A DNA stretch of 64,000 nt, from the NCBI GenBank assembly GCA_029204225.1, contig CM055097.1, positions 30,827,599-30,891,598 on the forward strand, given 5' to 3'. Position numbers and translations under genes: made by a program. The stretch is from Diphasiastrum complanatum (Eukaryota; Streptophyta; Lycopodiopsida; Lycopodiales; Lycopodiaceae). Shown one piece after another: positions 32,554-42,272 of the stretch (positions are counted from its first letter, which is position 1; the number at the start of each line of letters is the position of its first letter). The notes under the pieces are model-generated. The model made no database searches. It was not told the DNA's origin and saw only the letters and a program-made list of their open reading frames with translations.

Positions 32554-33978
32554 TTGGGCACAATATTGACTTGCAAATCCACTGAGCGTATCATGATGAA
32601 CAATAGGAATTCAAATGTAAAATGTAAAATAACAGAGTCTTTGATGGTGGACATTCAAATTTTTTTAGATAAGACTATAGTTCAGGGTGCTTGTGATTTT
32701 GCAGGTATTAGCAGGGAAGCATATGCAACAATATTTAAAATAATTAGAGAAGCTTTTAAGCAAGTTCAAATTAGAAAAGTCCCAATCCCTAGGACATATC
32801 ACTTGAAGAAAGAGAGAGATACATTAAACATAGGTATGCATAAGGTCACTGGAACTCCATTTCATATTGAGGAGGTGTATGAAACTGATGGAAGATCGAT
32901 ATTCTATAATTCATCAAACAATTTATTTGTTGATCTAAATTGCGTGCTAAGATACATCATCACATTCTATGATATAACCTATGAAAAGGTGAATGGCAAG
33001 ATAATCATAGTACTTAAGTTAGATGAGTCAGAAATTGTGAAAGGGCAGAAGATGGAGAGGGTTAGAATAACTCTCATGAATGGTGCTCTATCACAAACAG
33101 AGAACCAAGAAGATTTCAGATTCAGTATCCAGTCAGAAAATGATATATGGTGGTTGGCAGCGTTTCAGGTAACTAGCCTCATTATTACATTACATTCATT
33201 GAATAGTATTAATACATTGTAAACTAAGTCTGATTAATTCTTTGGACAGGTGCTGAAAGAGGATCATGATATATTATCATGGATATTCTCAAGGACATCT
33301 TATCCTAGGATCATCAAGGACCATATGGATGGAGGACTTCTCAATGTTCTAGGAGTTGGAGACTTCAATGTTGAATGGTACTTAATAGGTGATTTGAAAA
33401 CATTGAAATGTATGTATAATGTCTCTCACGGTGCTACATCAAAACACCCTTGTTTGTACTGCATGAAAATGACAAAAGATGTAACTAGGAGTACATGAAT
33501 TACTAGAGAATATGCAGATCCAAACTGGAAGCCTGTGTCGTCTATCCCCTTAAAAAATGTGCATGTTTGCACTCTTCATGTAGAAGTTAGATTAATAGAA
33601 AAGATCATTTATCTTCATATAGTTATTGCTTGGAATACTAAGCCAGCATCATTAGCAAAGGAAGCTATCTCTTGATTAGAAGATGTTTTATCAAAAGCAG
33701 GACTCCATAAAGGACATGTCAAAATTCAAAAAGATGAAAAGCTTTCAAGAAAGAATGGGAATATGCCAACTAAGCCAAGCATAGGAGGAGCAAAAGCATG
33801 TCGTTTTCTATCAAATCATACTGGTAAGGCTTCTAATATTCAACACTCAGTCTGGACGATTATTATTACTGCCACTCAGGACTTCGAGAAAGACGGCAAA
33901 ACCAGAGTACTAAAAGTTGATGTATGGAAAAAGCTTGATAGTATGATTGCTATTTTAAGAAAACAAATTCATTGAACA
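32554..33978 (+). pseudogene. Element B transposase, C-terminal piece
   Basis: Homologous to residues about 310-700 of the element A transposase. Shared motifs include ISREAYATIFKIIREAFK, PFHIEEVYETDG, VLKLDESEIVKGQKMERV, WYLIGDLKTLKCMY, the CLYC pair, VHVCTLHVEVRLIEK and GGAKACRFLSNHTGKASN. A GT-AG intron (33169-33249) splits AAFQ|VLKED at a place where A has no intron, while A's 87-bp intron is absent here. There are two in-frame stops after the CLYC region (about 33,496 and 33,673). The frame ends at 33,978 without the YGSLAIW C-terminus. It is dead, but it keeps both candidate catalytic Asp residues and the HxE motif. Confidence 0.75.
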
Positions 33979-34026
33979 CCCAATGTAAATGTATTGATTG
34001 TATCATACCAAAATACAAAGTATCAA

Positions 34027-34710
34027 CTATTCATCATCAGATCTTGTATCAGATTCTATGGCAGTATTGTCATGAAGAAATTCTCTGCTAGCGTATGCAT
34101 CTAATAGATGTGCATTATCCTTATTTCCACTAAGCTCAATATAAGTGGAATACAATGAATAATGGGAGCTCCTTAAAGGAACATTCCCATCAGTAAAGCC
34201 TAAAATGTTCAAAACATAAGATCTTTTGACAAAAATGATCTTATTTGTCTTAACAAATTTATGTCCTCCTAGGTAAAATGATAAAGCTTTAACTGCCATT
34301 ATAAGACTCTCCCCGACTGGGCTTAGCTTGGAATGAACAATACAAATCTCATTCTTCAGGAAATGCCTAAGATAGTGGCCCAGTCCACTGTCCCTCTGGA
34401 ACGAGGATGTGTGTTGTCTGAAACCACTTCGTCTCGCAGCAAAATTATCTATTATGAGAGCATCCTGCAATAGAAAATATGTTAGCAAAAACACATTCAG
34501 TGATTGAAAACATTCCAATGCAAGAAAGATTAAACACTTACACATTCTTCATCATCAGCAACAACCAGATCAAGATGATCAATATAATGACCACGTACTG
34601 AAGTCGAATCATTAGTAAAATGCATTAATGATGGACGAGGGAAGCCCATCTGGGATTGAAATGCTGTGAATTCTTCATTGGATGGTCTGCCTCGCCCATC
34701 GTCAAATGCT
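34027..34710 (-). pseudogene. Element B gene 3 homologue, partial
   Basis: Two exons on the minus strand: about 34,710-34,542 (FDDGRGRPSNEEFTAF, YIDHLDLVVADDEEC) and 34464-34027 (ALIIDNFAARRSGF to SDTRSDDE), joined by a GT-AG intron (34465-34541). The last exon is 438 nt here and 432 nt in element A, and both begin with an (A)xxxDxFAxRR block after the intron. The N-terminal half present in A is not seen. The function is unknown. It ends about 50 bases from the end of the transposase frame, facing it. Confidence 0.6.
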
Positions 34711-34862
34711 GCTCCAGTTTATAAATTTGGGAGCACAAAATACATGTATAGATGCCCAACTTGGGCTTTCATTTATTGAATGAAAGAGTGTATACACAGA
34801 TTTTTACTAAAGTTTAATTGAAATTGTTCTCCCACAATGGTGATTGTTGTAGGTAGATCTTT

Positions 34863-36193
34863 CTAGCACGTTATCAGCTCCTGTCTTTTTCGCATCTATG
34901 ACATGGCAAATATTAGTGAATGTGCAATTGTAAATGATGACATTTTCTATTATTTTGTTCTATTTTGAAATGGCAATAAACATAAAGTACTTACGCGTCT
35001 TCCGTTGATGATAAATCTGAAGTATGTTGGTAGATTGGTTTGTAATAGCATGAGCTCTGTTACGATAAAATCAAGCTTCCAATGCTCTTCCACCTCAACC
35101 ATAGTCAAATATTCCTCATTGTAGATAATGCTTATCTCCATTCGGTTTGTGTGACCATTTAGTTCAAAGTCTTGATCCAGTGGTAGCCATGTACCTTCAA
35201 TTTTCTTGTATCTCTGGTAGCTAAATGTGAGACTGAGCATTTGCTTTTCGATATGATAACGAAAGATCATTGAGGACTTTTTAATCTTGCATTCTATGTC
35301 ATTATTTGTTTTACTATCCCAGCCTTGATCCATGAGATCTGACAAAGTCTCATCTGATAAATCCTTGCAAACAAATAAAGTTGGTGTCCTATGAATACTA
35401 GCACTCGAGAAAAAATCAACAAATATATGCAATGAGATAAACCAACTTAGGTGAACAATTTTCGAGCCTGTACTTATCTTCATAGCATTTCTAATATCAA
35501 TGAGTAGCTTGCATCTCAAGGATTCAGAAACAATGCTGTCAGGAGTAGGCCACTCATCCCTTTGAAAACTAGGCAATGGAATTGCTTCGAGCTTGCCAAA
35601 ACCTCCATCTATTTGTGGCGTATATAAAGATTCATAAAAATAGATACCACAATCTGCAAGTTCCTTTGGACTTCTTTCTCTGTATTGCAGCTTTCCAACA
35701 TCAGAGTGAATCACGTCTAATATTCCTGCAAGTGATTTTGCGGATTCCCATTCACTTATGCATGATGGATATAAATCTGAAAGAAAAAAACAATGTTGAA
35801 GCATTTACATCATAATCTGAAAAGCATCAATAAAGGAAATCACCTATGATTGCTGTAGAGTGCATATGTTTTGATATACTTACAATTACATTTTTGATGA
35901 TCATGAGGATTGATATCATGTACTTTGATTTCTGAATGCATATATACATGTTGCACTAAGACTTCTGATATTGATTGACCTCCCGGGGTAGTCTTAAACT
36001 CCAAGATTTTTGCTTTCCAATAAGATTTGTAAGTTATTTTTGCTCTTTTCTTTTGTCGAAAATTGCCCTTTGATGATGGATGCAGCAATACCCAGGAGTT
36101 CTTCATATATTTTGTTGGCTTCCAGTTATCAGCTTCATCTTTCTCATTGTAAAGAATCACAGAATTGATTGTAGATCTGGGTCTCCTTGCCAT
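34863..36193 (-). CDS. Element B gene 1: BAH-like protein, fully open
   Basis: Exons 36193-35884, 35776-34995 and 34895-34863, all GT-AG, give 374 residues with no interruption. Exon 1 has the BAH-like pattern SYWKAKILEFK and VLVQHVYMHSEI. Exon 2 has LADCGIYFYESLYTPQIDGG, MIFRYHIEKQMLSLTFSY and the C-terminal MEISIIYNEEYL to FRFIINGRR. The element A counterpart (18075-19434) matches along its length, has introns at the same two sites and the same exon 2 size (782 nt). An open frame in a copy whose transposase is dead suggests either late loss of B or some selection on this gene. The partner is unknown; chromatin binding is inferred from the BAH-like fold and from the H3-like gene carried by A. 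Confidence 0.65.
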
Positions 36194-36403
36194 TGCTATT
36201 TTCAAAGCTTGGGCGCCAAAAATCTCTTTGATATGATACTTAATTTCAAGTTTTCGTATCACATTTAATCTAATGTGAATGCCAACATAGTCACATTTTA
36301 TGTAACTGTACATACTATATTTCTATAACTGTAACTAGTATAGTTAGAAAATTTCATTATACTAACCAGCATAGTCAAGTAAATTTAACTTGAGGTATTG
36401 ACG

Positions 36404-36470
36404 TCGGGCAGATTAGCACATGTCGGGCAGGAAGAAGAAACCAATGGGATACGTCCATGCTGCCCGAACA
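36404..36470. repeat. GTCGGGCAG repeats with inverted copy
   Basis: Two direct copies of GTCGGGCAG (about 36,412 and 36,423) face an inverted CTGCCCGA near 36,460. This could be a decayed transposon end or a small stem; I could not pair it with another site in the window. Confidence 0.35.
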
Positions 36471-36700
36471 CAAATTTCAAAGTTTTCTATATTGCATTTT
36501 TATTTTTTAGTTAATTTGAACTACATTACGTAGATTTCAAATCTGTGCATTTTGATTGGGCCTGGTGACGGTCGAAACTAAAGAAAAAAAAATAAAAGTA
36601 TCTTTACAAAGGGTCTTTTTGATATTGAGAACTCCTCTAATGTATTCTACACCTCTTCTCGAAGAATCGACATGTGTGATGGACTCTGTTTTGAATGTAC

Positions 36701-37080
36701 TCAACATGGCATCCTCATTAAACCCAATCCCCCTACTGACATACCAACATCTAGCACAGTATGTGTGTCATCGACAACTCTTTCAAATGTGGCGGAATCA
36801 ATTCCATCCCTTTTAACAACATCATGCACTTGCTCCAACTCATGAGGAAGAAGCCTCTTCTTTGTTCTTCTCATTCCCTCTAGTCTATTCTTCCTCTCCG
36901 ATCTAGACTCTAACTCTGGCGTCCTGTCACATCCTCAATAACACGGATGATAGATGCAGATGATAATGCCCTTCGCACAACGTTGCGTTTTCTATTCAAC
37001 CTCCTCCTCCTTGCGGACCGGCTCTCACCCTCTGGAGTAATGTACGAAAGATTGTTCCTCACATACTCAGGGGTGTCCAT
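36701..37080 (-). pseudogene. Small basic protein frame, unidentified
   Basis: From the ATG at 37080 the minus strand reads MDTPEYVRNNLSYITPEGE, then an Arg-rich run (RSARRRRLNRKRNVVRR) and IIRVIEDV, reaching a TAG after about 54 codons. An adjacent frame continues with RSERKNRLEGMRRTKKRLL and ELEQVHDVVKRDG to a stop at 36701. The two parts join in character (basic, helical), so one frameshift in a single small gene is likely. I do not recognise it. It could be a further gene of element B or a host relic. It is not an H3 tail that I can recognise. Confidence 0.4.
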
Positions 37081-37470
37081 GCTCTATTCTACATAAAATT
37101 TTCTCTTCTTCAGAAACAAATACCTGTGGAATTGAAACACAAATTATTAGATATGTTGTAAATTTTTTTGAAAATAACAAAACAATTGTTGATTGCAGCC
37201 GAAAAACAGAAAAACATATAATTAAAAAAAGTTTGAACATACACACTACTTGATTAAGGGTGATAATCTAATTTGATACTCTAAGGGTGATACTCTTCAT
37301 GGATGATACTCTAATTTGAACTTGATATTAATTATAATTACAATGTTTAGACCACCCCTTCAGCTCTCATTGTTGTAGGACTGTAGGGAACGGGTCGGCG
37401 TAGCCCTTTTTGGTACTTGCGACTATGCGGGAGGGCATTTTGATTGGCCAAAAAACCTCTGCTAACATCT

Positions 37471-37582
37471 TGCGGCTTTTGTGGAGGGATTCACCCTCCT
37501 GGGCTGGTTAAAAATATTCTACATACAAACTTCTAATTGTGCCTCTTGTGGGAGGATTCACCCTCCTAGGCTGGTTAAAAAT
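37471..37582. repeat. Tandem duplication, about 70 bp
   Basis: Two copies of a block with GGATTCACCCTCCT and GGCTGGTTAAAAAT, at about 37471-37515 and 37541-37582, differing at a few positions. Confidence 0.75.
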
Positions 37583-37829
37583 CCCCTCCACCAACACCTT
37601 GGGCAAGAGTGGGTTGGGGCACATTTATTTAATTTTTTGTTTTGTACAAAGCAAAGTAGGTAATAGTGTCTCTTTTTAGTGGATATTGTTTTATTATTAT
37701 TTTCCTTTTAAAAAATGGCTCGGGCCCAAGCTCTTGCTCAGGTTTGAGATAATCATGTTCGCGCTCGGGCCTCTGGCATGAGCTTACCTTATCTTCGCGT
37801 CGTTGCCGACCCTTCTGATACGCTCTTCC

Positions 37830-37990
<161 letters not shown>

Positions 37991-38399
37991 TTTCTAGTAG
38001 GTTTGGGAGGGAGAGGTGCAAAGAAGAGTGCGCCCCCTACCTAACATGTCAATCACATCATAGGACTTGTAATCAGAATATATTACCTTTCACATTTGAA
38101 GGGTACATTTTTAATTCACACTTCTTTGACATTTAAATGGGCCCTTGACTGCATTGCAGCTTTTAAATACCAAGGACCCATGCATCCTCCTACCCCAAGC
38201 ATAGGTGGCCGATATAGGCGACGACCGATGATTTGGAAACTGAGTATCTCGTTGACGGGCGATGATTTTTCGATGATTTGCAAATTTAGTATGTCCTCGT
38301 TGATGGGTGGAAGATATATGTGTGTACGTGGCCGAAGTGTGCCAGCCGACATGTCACATTGTTCGGGAGGGGGATGCATTTTTTGGAAGAGTGTCGAAT

Positions 38400-39190
38400 T
38401 TTTCTGGGGGGGGAATGTCGCGAAAATTTCCATGAAGGTTTCGTGAAAATTTTTGGAGACTCGAAAATTTCACGAAAATTTTCTTGAAGGTTTTGCGAAA
38501 ATCATTGTAGCCTTTGCGAAAATATCTCAAAATTTTTCCCTGAAGCCAATGTCGTATTTTGCGAGGTATTTTCGTGTTTTGAGTTATTTTAGTGAAGGCA
38601 TCGAAATTTTCGCAAAGCCTTCAGGGATTTTTGTGAATGGACTTCAAGGAAATTTTGCAAAATTTTTGCGACACCTGACCCTCGAAAAAGAGGCGACACT
38701 TAAGCGGGAGGGCCAATGCCACAGAAATTTTGCGAAATTTTCCTGAAGGTTTTGCGTAAATTTCGCAAAAATCACTGAAGGCTTCATCAAAATTTAGTGA
38801 AAATCCCGATGCCCTCGCGAAGATACCTCAAAATGCGAAAATACCTCAAAAAGGCCTCAAAAATATCACGAAAATCGGTGAATACTTGCAAAGAGGTGTT
38901 TTCGCGAGGGCATCGAGATTTTTGCAAAGCCTTCGCAAAAGTTTTTCGTGGGCATTGATTTTACGAAGGCTTTTTTCCAATGCCCTCGCATTTTCTAGAG
39001 GAGGGGGGGAGAATGTTGCAAAAAATTTCATGAAGGTTTCGCGGAAATTTTTGGAGACTCAAAAATTTCGCGAAAATTTACCTAAAAGTTTCACGAAAAT
39101 CTCACAAAAAATCACTGAAGCCTTCGCGAAAATATCTCAAAAAATTTCCCTGAAGCCAGTGTCGCATTTTTCGAGGTATTTTCTCGTTTT
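38400..39190. repeat. TCGCGAAAATTT-rich complex repeat field
   Basis: About 790 bp built from short palindrome-like words (TTCGCGAAAATTT, GGTTTCGCGAAAAT, CTTCGCGAAAATATCTCAAA). Blocks 38415-38585 and 39010-39190 are direct copies of roughly 175 bp: tttttggagactc, atatctcaaaa, ttccctgaagcca, gaggtatttt. The middle holds partial and inverted copies. No coding potential. It may be a degraded satellite. Confidence 0.7.
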
Positions 39191-40406
39191 GAGTGTTCTT
39201 GTGATTTCTTTACCTCTTCTTTAGTTACGATTCTTTATGGTTCTTCTTCTTATTAGAACAGTTACAAAGCAGAAGCGTTCCTCAGATTTCAACATGTATT
39301 TCCCAGCCTGTCAGTGAGAGACACAGTTCCGATGCTCAGCTACATGCAGAAACCGACCATGTAACCATCTTTAGCTCAAGAGGATCAACGTTTTGGAACA
39401 GGGAGCAGACCTACCACTATCTATTGAATCAAAAATCAATCAAGAACAAGATTAACTACTGAACAAGAAACAAGAAACTAGATTCCTAACAACATTTGAT
39501 AGTCCAAGAATAAAAAAACACTCATTTTTTTATGCTTAGAATGCCCAAGAACAATCAAGTACTGGAAAGTAAGAGAGTATGCAAGATCTACACCACTATT
39601 CCAGCCTATTTAGTTTATTTGAATGCTAATTTCTACCTTATTTCATAAACAAGAAGCGAATTCTAATCCACAAGAAACTAGAAAACAAGAAACTAGTTAA
39701 TCCACAATGCAAGGAATTCAAACATGCTCATAGAAATTTCACTCAAGAACATTGCCATAAACAAGGAGCTTAGCAATCATCAAGAACTCGTGGAGGATCC
39801 TCTTTATTTGCTCAAGAGAACTTGACAATACATTTAAAGCTCCCTCACAAGAGAGGGGGGCCCTTAAATAAGCAAGAAGGCTGTCCATGTGGAGCCTAAG
39901 TGGCAATTTCACCAAATTAGAAATTACATGTGGAATTTGCCCTTCCACTAAAGGTCACCATCAAAAGGTGGCTCACTCTAACTAATTTAAGGAGGGGTCT
40001 ACATTTATTTACAAAACCTAGGAAATATGACTAGCTCCTACATGGTCGTTCCTTCTCTGGGATAAACCATGTAGGCTCACATAGGTATTTCACTGTCATC
40101 CTAGCTAGTAATTTCTCGGCTCTCATGCTCAGCATCTGGGAATTCTCTGAAATCTACTAACATTATCCACCCCTAATCTGTTGCAGGACCCACTGCAACA
40201 CCGGTGATGTCTTTCGCTTGGCACTTGGAGAAGTGTGGATCTTCATTCGCTTCCGTAAAACTAGGTGTTTATTATCCGCAAAACTTATTATTATTATTTT
40301 TTTTTCAAAATTGGAAGTCTCTCAATTGGCCGCTACATTCCGGCCTTCCTGAGAACTTCTTGCGAGTCTTGCTTGCCTCATCGTCGTGCCGTTTGCTTTC
40401 TCTCGC
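39191..40406. other. Intergenic, nothing recognised
   Basis: Low-complexity AT-rich DNA with many caagaaactag-like words around 39,460-39,700. No domain-bearing frame, RNA gene or element end was seen. Confidence 0.4.
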
Positions 40407-41230
40407 TCATCTTTCGCCCCAACGCTTCAAAAACTTGGAAGCGGAACTTACTTCTGAATTTGAGGGGCCCAGATATTCTCTTACCTTTTTCATGAAGCCC
40501 ATTTCCTGCCAGTCTTTCACCGTGGTCACATAGCGTGATGACATGAAGGCCGCTCTATAGTATAGCCTGGCCAACATCTCATGGTCTTCTTCCGACTGGA
40601 GGGCTACATTTGGATTGATTTTGATGGGCTCCAGGCCTCGATCCCAGAAACAATCTTGTTGCATCAGAAAGGCCATGGATCTGCAATACTCGACACTTTC
40701 TTGCACACAAAGATCGGCACTTATTTTGTATTTATGCCCGAAGTCGAGTAACTGCAGCCTCATATCATCCGGAGAGGTTCTCTCTGAAATTTCCGGAATG
40801 ACTGGCCAATTTACCAACTCTACTCGTGGCTTTTCCACCGGCCATGGATTTCTACATTTGAGTGCATGTAGAAAGGATCCACCCACTTCCATGCCGACAC
40901 CTTCAAATACTCCTGAAGTTGCCTGCTATCTTTCAGGACTTTATTTCACCCATCTGGTTGCGGTTGTAACGCGACAATGATCTCGGCCCTGGTGCTTTGA
41001 TCAATGTCTTATTTGCCTGCCCTCATGTTGGGAGGGTATTTCCTCTCAAATTTTTTTGACTCTCTTGTGTCAGCCAATTTGCCTCTGGGCCTGGTAGGGG
41101 AAGTTGTCCTACGCGGTTGGGATGGCCTCGCCAGATAATCATCTAGGGCCTTGGTGCCCGTGTCTTTTTCTTTGACTTTCTCACTTGTCGATGGCTCAAC
41201 TGCGCCTGTGTCTTGCCTGGGCGAGAACCT
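40407..41230 (-). pseudogene. Unidentified coding relic
   Basis: The minus strand has an open frame from 40892 to 40407, about 160 residues, with protein-like composition (PVEKPRVELVNWPVIPEISE, LQLLDFGHKYKISADLCVQE, YYRAAFMSSRYVTTVKDWQE). Upstream to about 41,230 a different frame reads like a linker (TKALDDYLARPSQPRRTTSP, then KFERKYPPNMRAGK), with stops in between. It looks like a decayed gene with shifted frames. I do not recognise the family; a host gene or an unclassified element are both possible. Confidence 0.4.
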
Positions 41231-41325
41231 TCTTATCTATGGTTGATCTGCCAGGAAGTCATTATGTTATACGCCGCACCGGGGGAGTGGAGTTGTTGGA
41301 GGAACTCATCCCATCGGGCTTTGTA

Positions 41326-42149
41326 TGTTGATTTCACACGTGTGGACTATCCACAACATGTACTTGTGATCTCCTAAGGTGTGTAGATGCACCAAGATCA
41401 AGACTAGATTGAGATTCAAGATCTATCTTTGATTCTATGGCAAAAACACACTACTACATGCATTCAATCACTTCCAACTCTAACTCACACGTGTGGGAAG
41501 TGTTCCAAAAGTAATCTAAGTAAAAACATGTTGCTCTCCTCAGGTAGAGAGAGAAAATCATCAGTAGCTCTCGGGTAGAGAGAGAAAACTAGAAAATCAC
41601 TTACACTCAAAATCCACTCAATCTCAAAATCAATTAGATCCAAATGAGGAGTACAATGATACTAGTAGATCCACGAGCTACCACTATGCTTAACTATGAT
41701 TGGACCACACTTTGCCACCTCTTAATCCTATTGGACCATTGATCCATGCACCTCTAAATTCTATTGGACCATTTTCAAGCAAACCTCAAATTCTATTGGA
41801 CCACTCATGGTTCCACCTCTAAATCCTATTGGACCTATTAAACTTCATCAAACAAAAGCATTACACTTGTCTACACTCTAATTGTCACGAGTTTGACCTC
41901 CTACTCTATTTTGGCTCAATAGTGGCATTACAAGTGGAAATGGATAATTTGCCATCTATGCCAAATTTGACCCTATCAACATCCTACACCTAAATGCTTG
42001 ACTATGAAATTCTATGAGACCCCTATATCAAACATTTTTTATCTACTTTACAATTCTCCACACGTGGGAACATCCTCCACACACGTGAGATTCACTTACA
42101 AACTTCTATCATAAAAAATACCAAGCTAGATTTTTGCCAATTTCTCACA
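41326..42149 (-). repeat. Outer LTR (left) of the tandem copia
   Basis: 824 bp, beginning TGTTGATTTCACACGTG in plus orientation and ending TTTCTCACA. Its inner side is followed by a purine-rich tract on the minus strand. Confidence 0.9.
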
Positions 42150-42272
42150 CTTCTCAAAAAATAGCTTAGAATGGTACTAGATCACTTGAGAAGTTTGTAA
42201 ATCTTTTTGAGTGGATCCTTTGGTATGCATAAGAAGTGAAGATCAACCAAGGGATCCATCATAGCAGCACCC

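Larger units (their letters stand above)
32549..36320. mobile_element. Element B, right part (relative of element A)
   Basis: Continues the DNA transposon begun at 16723. It holds the rest of a transposase homologous to that of A (+), then a gene 3 homologue (-) and a BAH-like gene homologous to gene 1 of A (-). Gene 3 points against the transposase here but with it in A, so the gene order was rearranged. No histone H3-like frame was found. I could not define an outer end; the region to about 37.1 kb may still belong to it. Divergence from A is large at protein level, so the lineages split long ago. Confidence 0.75.

Noticed and set aside
37400-37425. AGCCCTTTTTGG near 37,404 as the missing end of element B
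   Set aside because: Only about 12 bases match element A's tip and the orientation is that of a left end; no partner was found.
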